A stretch of DNA of 64,000 bases, taken from an uncultured Aquimarina sp. GTDB lineage: Bacteria; Bacteroidota; Bacteroidia; Flavobacteriales; Flavobacteriaceae. The stretch lies in NCBI GenBank assembly GCA_947502885.1, contig CANNBP010000001.1, positions 496,001-560,000 of the forward strand, given 5' to 3'. Below the pieces are notes generated by a model. That model did no database searches. It saw only the letters and a list, made by a program, of their open reading frames with translations, and was not told the DNA's origin. Positions 51,056 to 58,311 of this stretch are shown here, in pieces; the stretch's first letter is position 1, and every line of letters starts with the position of its first letter. The translations under genes and the position numbers were made by a program.

Positions 51056-51490
51056 TCACCTACACATTCTATATACTTTTTTACTTACTAAACCACCCTG
51101 CACTTGAAATGTAGGGATTTTAAACTCTAACAATCTATGTAATAATTGTTGCTGTATACTTAAACTATCTTTAGTACCTCTTTCTGTTACTATTTCAAAT
51201 AAGTTTTCTCCCTTAATAACCTGTTGCCCATCTTTGATATAATGCTGATCAATAACTCCGTTAAAGGGAGCAAATACACGTACCAAACCTTTGTGTGCTA
51301 TTAAATACCCAGACACCATTTCTCGACGAGCAAATGTGCCAAAGGCCAAAAAAACACCAATAGTTATCACCACTATAAGTGTAGTTATGGTATAAATCCA
51401 AAAGGATATCGGGCGTAGTAATAATACATCACCTAGTAAGCGTTGGGTATTATTTTGTATAGCCTCTTTTCTAAAAAGGGGTGAACTCAT
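51056..51490 (-). pseudogene. Truncated/deleted HlyD adaptor paralog
   Basis: First ~120 aa closely match 48944-50191; then jumps from 'LLEFKI' to 'GLVSKK' and stops, lacking most of the coiled coil and the C-terminus. Confidence 0.85.
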
Positions 51491-51857
51491 ATATTTAAAT
51501 TAAAAATCAAAATTTAGACAAATCTTAGATGTTATTCGGTATTTAAACTTTTAGCTAAATAGGATAGCATTAATGAGGAAATAAGATGTAAAAAGCTGTA
51601 AAATCTAACCAAAATACTCTTTACATCAGATTACCTCCTCATTGTGTACTAATGTTTGCTACCTACCTCCATTGACATCAGGTTTTCTTGGTCACCTGAT
51701 TTATTTCCATTAGCAGGGATATATATTGCCCTTTTAACAGATGACAAGCGGATACAGAAGATCCATGGATACCTAGCTAATTTGTTACAACAGAAGGTTA
51801 GAAATATTCACAATAGAGCTGACTCATTGCAATTACAATTAGAATCCATATCTATTA

Positions 51858-52016
51858 TCAGGTTGTCCATCCTGTTGCTGTTGCTGTTGCAACCTTCGCA
51901 TAACCTGTCCCATATCTTCCATACCAGGGACATTCATTGGAGGATATGGAGAGGGTGGAAAATTTCCTATACCACCATTAATTACTTTTAGCTCTTGTTT
52001 TTTTAAATTTCTCATT
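51858..52016 (-). CDS. Double-glycine-leader peptide, 52 aa as read, possibly frameshifted; not in the ORF track
   Basis: MRNLKKQELKVINGG/IGNFSTLSISSNECPWYGRYGTGYAKVATATATGWTT. Confidence 0.5.
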
Positions 52017-52130
52017 GTTATGAATTTAATATGTTATACTTCGTTAATATTGATGCTAAGGAGTGTCAATTCACTCCTTGCTTCAATATTTTAAAAATTT
52101 ACTGTATCAAGGTTATCCTGGTGGATTGTC

Positions 52131-52388
52131 TCAGCCTTGACCTGGCTGACCCTCCATACCTGACCCTATGGCAACACCTCCTGCACCAGCAGCTGTTATT
52201 GCAGCTCCTGCAAGAGTAAGTTCACCCACTGTAGCGGCTCCTGCAAGAGCAACAGGTATTGTAGCTAAACCGGCCGTTGCGACAATTGCAACCCCTACGC
52301 CTATTAATGCAACTCCTGCTCCAACGGCTCTCCAATTGATATCCCCACCATTTACTTCTTGAATTTCTCTTACTTCTAAATTTCTCAT
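52131..52388 (-). CDS. Microcin-like double-glycine-leader peptide (85 aa)
   Basis: MRNLEVREIQEVNGG/DINWRAVGAGVALIGVGVAIVATAGLATIPVALAGAATVGELTLAGAAITAAGAGGVAIGSGMEGQPGQG. Confidence 0.85.
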   Translation of the reverse strand: MRNLEVREIQEVNGGDINWRAVGAGVALIGVGVAIVATAGLATIPVALAGAATVGELTLAGAAITAAGAGGVAIGSGMEGQPGQG

Positions 52389-52489
52389 TGTTTTTGATTT
52401 TTAAATTATTAATTATGATAATTATCAAAGCGCTTCGATGAAACAAACATACTACAGTAAATCAGGTCATTGCAAGTGTTTAAATAAGG

Positions 52490-52527
52490 TATTCTAGAAT
52501 TTCGAGTGTAATTCTAGAATTACGATT
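52490..52527 (-). promoter_or_regulatory. Tandem 20-nt-period motif
   Basis: tattctagaatttcgagtgtaattctagaattacgatt; 102 nt from ATG of 52131-52388. Confidence 0.6.
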
Positions 52528-52625
52528 AAATTTTAAATAACAGAATTAAAGTATTTTAGCAATTCTGGGGTTATTACTTCATAATCCTGCTTGTTTTTGT
52601 AATAATTAAGCGCTCTTTATCTTAA

Positions 52626-52793
52626 TTAATCCTCCCCAGGTAACCCCTTTTCTGTAGGAAGGCATAAAAATTGAGTTTTTATCTTACAGGTTGGCATACA
52701 TGAAGTATGAGCTCCTCCATTGATTTGTTTCAATTGCAGGTTTGAAATTGTTTGCTTTTTCAAGCTCAGTTTTTTTGTTTTACTGTTTTTCAT
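52626..52793 (-). CDS. Class-I-lanthipeptide-like precursor (55 aa), not in the ORF track
   Basis: MKNSKTKKLSLKKQTISNLQLKQINGG/AHTSCMPTCKIKTQFLCLPTEKGLPGED. Confidence 0.78.
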   Translation of the reverse strand: MKNSKTKKLSLKKQTISNLQLKQINGGAHTSCMPTCKIKTQFLCLPTEKGLPGED

Positions 52794-52898
52794 ACTTGAA
52801 TTTTTAAAGTGTTAATTTTTTGCTTCACTAACTTAAATTTACTTCAATAGTAAGGAGTCCATCACCCTCCTTACTATTAAAGTTTTTAAACTACGGTA

Positions 52899-53156
52899 TC
52901 AATGCTTTTCTGGCGCACTATCTCCACCTTGACCCGGTTGGTTATCACCTCCTGGTTTGCCAGGAGTACTCATACTACCCTGAATAGCACCTGTTACTGC
53001 ACCTACCACACCACCAACAACAGCTCCTGGCCCTCCTGCAATAACTCCACCTATTGCTCCACCTATTGCTGCTCCTTGAGCCGCTCCACTTGTAGCTTCA
53101 CTTGTACTATTTCCACCATTAATCTCATTAATTTCTTCTACTTTTAAATCTCTCAT
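52899..53156 (-). CDS. Glycine-zipper microcin-like peptide, family A (85 aa)
   Basis: MRDLKVEEINEINGG/NSTSEATSGAAQGAAIGGAIGGVIAGGPGAVVGGVVGAVTGAIQGSMSTPGKPGGDNQPGQGGDSAPEKH. Confidence 0.87.
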   Translation of the reverse strand: MRDLKVEEINEINGGNSTSEATSGAAQGAAIGGAIGGVIAGGPGAVVGGVVGAVTGAIQGSMSTPGKPGGDNQPGQGGDSAPEKH

Positions 53157-53245
53157 TGTTATTTTTTTAATATTATTCTATAAAATTGTTAGACATAAGG
53201 AGCTATATACTTTCTTCCCTCATCAATTAAACTTATGATGTTATA

Positions 53246-53539
53246 TCAATGCCTTTCTGGCGCACTATCCCCACCTTGACCAGGTTCATTATTACTTCCT
53301 GGTTTACTTTGGCAAGCATCTTTCATATTAGCTCCGACAATAGCTCCAACTAATGCTCCCAACACTCCTATTAATGCCCCTGCCGCAGCACCTGCTGGTC
53401 CTCCTACAGCTGCACCTGCTACAATCCCTACGGCTGCACCATCGGCAGCAATTGTTGCGGCGGTAACAGTAGCTAATGTGTCACAACTTGGTCCACTTCC
53501 ATTCACTATTTCAATTTCTTTTATTTCTAAACTTCTCAT
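53246..53539 (-). CDS. Glycine-zipper microcin-like peptide with two Cys, family C (97 aa)
   Basis: MRSLEIKEIEIVNGS/GPSCDTLATVTAATIAADGAAVGIVAGAAVGGPAGAAAGALIGVLGALVGAIVGANMKDACQSKPGSNNEPGQGGDSAPERH. Confidence 0.85.
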   Translation of the reverse strand: MRSLEIKEIEIVNGSGPSCDTLATVTAATIAADGAAVGIVAGAAVGGPAGAAAGALIGVLGALVGAIVGANMKDACQSKPGSNNEPGQGGDSAPERH

Positions 53540-53616
53540 TGTTTATATTTTTAATATTTATTTATAAAATTGTTGGATATAAAGAGCTAAACACTTGTTC
53601 CTTTCATTTATTAAAT

Positions 53617-53811
53617 TTATGGTGCCTTATCAGCTCCATCATATCCAGGCATACCAGGTTCATTGTATCGGCCTAGTCCAGGTCTACTTATCTCATACAT
53701 GTATTCTAAACCTATTAACAATAAATTTTCAGTTCCTGGAACTGGCAAAAGTCTTAGTATACCATTTCCTCCAACTATTTCTTTTAGTTCATTGTTTTCT
53801 ATATTTCTCAT
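53617..53811 (-). CDS. Double-glycine-leader peptide, family B copy 1 (64 aa)
   Basis: MRNIENNELKEIVGG/NGILRLLPVPGTENLLLIGLEYMYEISRPGLGRYNEPGMPGYDGADKAP; internal ATG of the longer tracked ORF. Confidence 0.82.
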   Translation of the reverse strand: MRNIENNELKEIVGGNGILRLLPVPGTENLLLIGLEYMYEISRPGLGRYNEPGMPGYDGADKAP

Positions 53812-53851
53812 TGTTATGGATTTACTATGTACTACTTTGTTTATATCAATA

Positions 53852-54097
53852 TTATTTACTTTCAGGTGCTCTATCTCCACCTTGACCTGGTTCATTGTTA
53901 TTTCCCGATTTGCCAGGAGTACCAACACTACCTCTAATAGCACCCGCTGCTGCTCCTATTACGGCTCCAGCAATAGCTCCTGGTCCTCCTGCAATAGAAG
54001 CTCCTATTGCAGCGCCTTGTACTGCACCATTAGCGGCTCCACTTGCAGCATCTCCACCATTAACTACTTGAATTTCTTTTGTTTCTAAACTTCTCAT
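53852..54097 (-). CDS. Glycine-zipper microcin-like peptide, family A (81 aa)
   Basis: MRSLETKEIQVVNGG/DAASGAANGAVQGAAIGASIAGGPGAIAGAVIGAAAGAIRGSVGTPGKSGNNNEPGQGGDRAPESK. Confidence 0.87.
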   Translation of the reverse strand: MRSLETKEIQVVNGGDAASGAANGAVQGAAIGASIAGGPGAIAGAVIGAAAGAIRGSVGTPGKSGNNNEPGQGGDRAPESK

Positions 54098-54177
54098 TGT
54101 TATATTTTTTTTAAATATTATTCTATAAAATTGTTGGATATAAAAAGCTATACACTTGCTCCCTTCATCTATTAAAT

Positions 54178-54372
54178 TTACGGTGCCTTATCGGCTCCAT
54201 AAAATCCAGGCATACCAGGTTCATTATTTCGGCTTAGTCCAGGTCTACTTATCTCATAAATGAATTCTACACCTATTAACAATAAATTTTCAGTTCCGCG
54301 AACTGGCACAGGTGTTAGTGAACCATTTCCTCCAACTATTTTTTTTAATTCATTTTTTTCTAAATCTCTCAT
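54178..54372 (-). CDS. Double-glycine-leader peptide, family B copy 2 (64 aa)
   Basis: MRDLEKNELKKIVGG/NGSLTPVPVRGTENLLLIGVEFIYEISRPGLSRNNEPGMPGFYGADKAP. Confidence 0.82.
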   Translation of the reverse strand: MRDLEKNELKKIVGGNGSLTPVPVRGTENLLLIGVEFIYEISRPGLSRNNEPGMPGFYGADKAP

Positions 54373-54471
54373 TGTTTATATTTTAATATGTTATACTTAG
54401 TTAATATTGATACAAGAAAAATCATGATATACCCCTTGCATCAATATCTTTAAAAATTTACTGTATCAACC

Positions 54472-54765
54472 TTATTCTGGTTTACGATCTCCACCTTGAC
54501 CAGGCGCACTGTTATTTCCAGGGTTACCTGGCTGATTACAAGCATCTTTTATATGAGCTCCTGCAACAGCACCAATCAATCCCCCTAACACTCCTATCAA
54601 AGCACCTACTCCTGCACCTACTGGACCACCAATAACAGCACCGGTCACAATTCCAACAGCTGCTCCATCAGCAGCTATTGTTGCTGTAGTAGTTGTAGCT
54701 AGTGTATCACAACTTGCCTCTCCTCCATTTACTACTTGAATTTCTCTTAACTCTAAATTTCTCAT
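54472..54765 (-). CDS. Glycine-zipper microcin-like peptide with two Cys, family C (97 aa)
   Basis: MRNLELREIQVVNGG/EASCDTLATTTTATIAADGAAVGIVTGAVIGGPVGAGVGALIGVLGGLIGAVAGAHIKDACNQPGNPGNNSAPGQGGDRKPE. Confidence 0.87.
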   Translation of the reverse strand: MRNLELREIQVVNGGEASCDTLATTTTATIAADGAAVGIVTGAVIGGPVGAGVGALIGVLGGLIGAVAGAHIKDACNQPGNPGNNSAPGQGGDRKPE

Positions 54766-54842
54766 TGTTTATATTTTTAATATTTATTTATAAAATTATT
54801 GGATATAAAGAGCTAAACACTTGCTCCTTTCATTTATTAAAT

Positions 54843-55037
54843 TTATGGTGCCTTATCAGCTCCATCATATCCTGGCATACCAGGTTCATTGTATCGGCCT
54901 AGTCCAGATCTACTTATCTCATATATAAATCCTACATCTATTGACAATAAATTTTCAGTTCCGCGAACTGGCACAGGTCTTAACGAAACAATTCCTCCGA
55001 CTATTTCTTTTAGTTCATTGTTTTCTAAATTTCTCAT
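54843..55037 (-). CDS. Double-glycine-leader peptide, family B copy 3 (64 aa)
   Basis: MRNLENNELKEIVGG/IVSLRPVPVRGTENLLSIDVGFIYEISRSGLGRYNEPGMPGYDGADKAP; internal ATG of the tracked ORF. Confidence 0.82.
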   Translation of the reverse strand: MRNLENNELKEIVGGIVSLRPVPVRGTENLLSIDVGFIYEISRSGLGRYNEPGMPGYDGADKAP

Positions 55038-55124
55038 TGTTATGGATTTATTATGTACTACTTTGCTCATATCAATATTAAGGAGTGACGATGTACTCCT
55101 TAATATTGACATCTTTGAATTTTA

Positions 55125-55355
55125 TTAATTCCTTTTAGGGGCTTTATCTCCACCTTGACCTGGCGCACTGTCATTTCCAGGGTTACCAGGAGTTGAATGA
55201 CATTCAAAACCTGTAGAAGTAACAGATTTAACATTTCCGGCTCCACAAGTTTCTTTTGCAGTTTGAGCATTGGTTCTAACATCGTCTGTTGTAGACGTTG
55301 CTCCTTCATTTCCACCATTTACTTCTTGAATTTCTCTTACTCCTAAATTTCTCAT
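55125..55355 (-). CDS. Double-glycine-leader peptide with Thr/Ser-rich, two-Cys core (76 aa)
   Basis: MRNLGVREIQEVNGG/NEGATSTTDDVRTNAQTAKETCGAGNVKSVTSTGFECHSTPGNPGNDSAPGQGGDKAPKRN. Confidence 0.83.
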   Translation of the reverse strand: MRNLGVREIQEVNGGNEGATSTTDDVRTNAQTAKETCGAGNVKSVTSTGFECHSTPGNPGNDSAPGQGGDKAPKRN

Positions 55356-55457
55356 TGTTTTTGATTTTTAAATTATTAAACATTTTAACTTATCAAAGCG
55401 CTTCGATGAAGCAAACATAAACCAAGAAATCAGATGGTTACAAACATTTATACAGCG

Positions 55458-55495
55458 TATTCTAGAATTTCGAGTGTAATTCTAGAATCACGATT
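55458..55495 (-). promoter_or_regulatory. Tandem 20-nt-period motif
   Basis: tattctagaatttcgagtgtaattctagaatcacgatt; 103 nt from ATG of 55125-55355. Confidence 0.6.
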
Positions 55496-55664
55496 AAAGT
55501 ATAATTCATTGGCACATTAAATTTTAGTGACTTCTAATCATCACCCTTAAATTTTAAAAATATTCATCAAAAAACCCCGTGTTTACACACAGGGTTATCA
55601 ATATAATTGTTAAAATCATAAAAGTATTTTACAGTACTACAAAAATGATTTTACATAAAATTCA

Positions 55665-55940
55665 TTATTTCAGCACTTCTTCTTTTTCATTAGCTTTTCT
55701 CGTTTTTCGAGCCTCAATTTGAGTCATTAATTTATCATTGTTCTCATTTATTAGTGCTACCCAGTTTGTATTGTGCGTTTCTTTATCTAAAGTACGAACG
55801 ACATTACGCAACGTTGGGATAAGGTCACTTACCATTGGCAATAGAATGGTATTAATTACAAAATATTTCTTCTTAACACCTACTTCTAAATAAACTGTAT
55901 ATACATATTTTGAATATCCAAGTCGGGATATTATATGTAA
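55665..55940 (-). pseudogene. Possible 3' remnant of a larger gene of unknown family
   Basis: Open frame without early ATG: LGYSKYVYTVYLEVGVKKKYFVINTILLPMVSDLIPTLRNVVRTLDKETHNTNWVALINENNDKLMTQIEARKTRKANEKEEVLK*. Confidence 0.45.
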
Positions 55941-56204
55941 CTAAGAAATATTGAACCCTCTACCCGAGATAGCATTTAGAATTTGGTATTATTTAATTTT
56001 TCGTGTAGAATCATCCATTTTTCCTAAGAAAATCAATAATTAAAATTCAAGTTTAAAGGACAATGTATACGTTTTGGTAAGGCAGATCAAAAAGCTAGTA
56101 GAGTACGAAACAAAAAAGTCGCCTATAAACCTTCATTTATAGACGACTTTAACACAAATAATTCTTAATGACACACTTTTAAGAATATATTTTAAATCAT
56201 TAGT

Positions 56205-56384
56205 CTAAACACAATACACACAACTTGTTGGTGTATCAGAATAACAGCCATCACCACCTGGGGCAAGTTGCTGTGATGCTTTTTTGTTTAAATCGCGAAA
56301 TGGATTATCAAGATGCCCTCCTCTTATAGAGCTTAATTGAGATATTTTCATTTTTTTGATTTCTAAATTCTTTTTGCTTTTCAT
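56205..56384 (-). CDS. Class-I-lanthipeptide-like precursor (59 aa), not in the ORF track
   Basis: MKSKKNLEIKKMKISQLSSIRGG/HLDNPFRDLNKKASQQLAPGGDGCYSDTPTSCVYCV. Confidence 0.75.
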   Translation of the reverse strand: MKSKKNLEIKKMKISQLSSIRGGHLDNPFRDLNKKASQQLAPGGDGCYSDTPTSCVYCV

Positions 56385-56612
56385 CTGATATGGATTTATG
56401 ATTACTATGTTCTTTATTAATTGATTTTTAGTTTAAATTATATCCAATAAAAACTAGTTTTCCATAGTATTAATATGATCCTACTTTACTTATAATATTA
56501 TTCTTTAAATTTTAATCCTGTTTTATTTATTAAAAGTCAGAACGATTTAACCACACAAATTTTAGTCAAACATACTATGCTTTAGTGCTATTTTACAACC
56601 CAATCTTCTAGG

Positions 56613-56646
56613 TATTCCAGAATTTCGATCGATATTCTAGAAAACC
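56613..56646 (-). promoter_or_regulatory. Tandem 20-nt-period motif
   Basis: tattccagaatttcgatcgatattctagaaaacc upstream of 56205-56384. Confidence 0.5.
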
Positions 56647-56865
56647 ATAAAAAACACAACCACACTATGCCGTGACACTTATGAATATGAGGCAGTCTAA
56701 ACAAAAAACCATCTATAAACAGGGTCTATAGATGGTTACTTTATCCAAACGATACAAACCTCAGAAATTAGAAAGTATCGTAGTCCAAAAAGTGTACTTA
56801 GTTGTAAAGTAGCTTTTTTACATTTTTAATCCATTTTTAATCTACTTGCTAAATATTATAAAGCT

Positions 56866-57426
56866 CTACAACGTAAAGTTATATCCAACAACAAGGGTTA
56901 CTGGCCATGCCTCGGTAAACTCAGAAATTCGAGAATCATTTTTAGCACGTTTTACATCATTGTTATAAGATGAAGATCTTAAAGGAAGTAACAATCCAAA
57001 GTCCCAGAAATTTCCTTCTCTACGTCTTGAGTTAATTTTTATACCCAATCCAAAAGTTCCTCCTGTATATACTTCATCATATTCACTCAAACCTTCAACC
57101 TTAATTGCTGCATTGGTTCCATACATAGCAGAGAGATAGAACTGTGTTGAACTATTACTTTTAAAATCTTTCAAAATCCCTATATTATAACCAACTCCAG
57201 AGATATGATACCCAACTCCGGCAAACACATTGAAATGATCAAATATATTTGTTCCAAAACGGGCTCCGATACCGCCATATGGTGATCCAAGCCCTATTCC
57301 TAATGAACTTTTTCCTTTTCTTGAGCTTTTATGAATGTCTTGGGCTTGACTCAAACCAAACATCATTAAACAACTAATTAATACCCCAATTTTTTTTAAA
57401 TTCTTCATAACTTTTAAAATATCCAA
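56866..57426 (-). CDS. Outer-membrane beta-barrel-like protein
   Basis: Signal peptide 'LISCLMMFGLSQAQ', 'SSLGIGLGSPYGGIGARFGTNIFDHFNVFAGVGYHISGVGYNIG', C-terminal aromatic strand 'VGYNFTL'. Confidence 0.75.
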   Translation of the reverse strand: MDILKVMKNLKKIGVLISCLMMFGLSQAQDIHKSSRKGKSSLGIGLGSPYGGIGARFGTNIFDHFNVFAGVGYHISGVGYNIGILKDFKSNSSTQFYLSAMYGTNAAIKVEGLSEYDEVYTGGTFGLGIKINSRRREGNFWDFGLLLPLRSSSYNNDVKRAKNDSRISEFTEAWPVTLVVGYNFTL

Positions 57427-57935
57427 TTTGTATTTATAATTTCCACTTTACTTTTAATTTTTTGATATCTCTCAATCCCTTTTTTTATAAAAAAAGACAA
57501 ATCCTCATCTTTTCTTTTTAGCTTTATAGGCTTCCTTTTTAGTAGAATTCTTTTGATTCTCTTTAATACTCTATCATTATCAGGTGATACGGGGTGCAAC
57601 CTTACCGCAGCTTTAAATGCACCCATTTTTGGTTTTACTTCTATGACATATGTTTCGTTAGCTTTTAACGTACCTTTTAAAAAGTCCCTATTTTCTGAAG
57701 CTGCCCAAAAAACATGGTCACCAGGTTCACATTCATAAGTGAAATAATTAGCTCCGTTTATTTTACCTAAATACTTTTCTCCATCGAAATATTTAAAATT
57801 GATCAAAGATCCAACTCCCGAATGACGCACAAAATATACTAAGGACTTTCCTTCTGAAGGTTTTATAAACTCCTGACAGTAACTACTTGTCAGTATTAGA
57901 AATGCAATAAAAAATAGATTCTTCTTAATCATCAT
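57414..57935 (-). CDS. DUF2846-like secreted protein
   Basis: Signal peptide; 'LVYFVRHSGVGSLINFKYFDGEKYLGKINGANYFTYECEPGDHVFWAASEN'. Confidence 0.65.
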   Translation of the reverse strand: MMIKKNLFFIAFLILTSSYCQEFIKPSEGKSLVYFVRHSGVGSLINFKYFDGEKYLGKINGANYFTYECEPGDHVFWAASENRDFLKGTLKANETYVIEVKPKMGAFKAAVRLHPVSPDNDRVLKRIKRILLKRKPIKLKRKDEDLSFFIKKGIERYQKIKSKVEIINTNWIF

Positions 57936-58131
57936 TTTTTTAATATTTACTTATTAATTTTACTTCAATTATCAAACGTATGTGTCTTTAAGTATTCAAA
58001 TGTTACTATGCTTAGAAAAAAATAACTTTTTTAGTCCACAAAAAATCCACCTATATACTTTAACTTCTATAGGCGATTTTGACACAAATAATTCTTAATG
58101 ACACACTTTTAAGAATATTTAAAAAATTAAC

Positions 58132-58311
58132 CTAAACACAAAACACACAACTTGTTGGTGCATCAGAATAACACCCACCTCCACCAGGAAAAGGTTGCTC
58201 TGACGGTTTTTTATTTAAATCTCGAAATGGATTATCAAGATACCCACCTTTAATTGTACTTAATTACGATATTTTCATTTTTTTGATTTGTAACTGTTTT
58301 TTGTTTTTCAT
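58132..58311 (-). pseudogene. Lanthipeptide-like precursor paralog interrupted by an in-frame TAA in the leader
   Basis: MKNKKQLQIKKMKIS*LSTIKGG/YLDNPFRDLNKKPSEQPFPGGGGCYSDAPTSCVFCV; CAA-to-TAA relative to 56205-56384; stop codon at 58264-58266. Confidence 0.75.

Noticed and set aside
51660-51830. Possible additional minus-strand peptide (LGIHGSSVSACHLLKGQYIPANGNKSGDQENLMSMEVGSKH)
   Set aside because: No start codon or GG leader in frame (preceded by TAG); at most a degraded remnant.
53617-53943. Long version of the family B ORF with upstream N-terminus MLLEVVLVLLANREITMNQ...
   Set aside because: The extension overlaps the neighbouring family A gene in another frame; the internal MRNIENNELKEIVGG start aligns with the other family B leaders.
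52168-54088. Plus-strand ORFs such as 52168-52362 (MATPPAPAAVIAAPARVSSPT...), 52902-53147 and 53663-54088
   Set aside because: Antisense shadows of the Gly/Ala-rich minus-strand peptides; low-complexity composition mirrors the GC-richer sense genes and lacks its own signals.
55100-55318. Minus ORF MVEMKEQRLQQTMLEPMLKLQ...
   Set aside because: Alternative frame overlapping the well-supported GG-leader gene 55125-55355.
50347-55495. CRISPR-like array impression from repeated segments
   Set aside because: Repeats are coding paralogs and promoter motifs of unequal spacing; no short identical direct repeats with unique uniform spacers and no cas genes.
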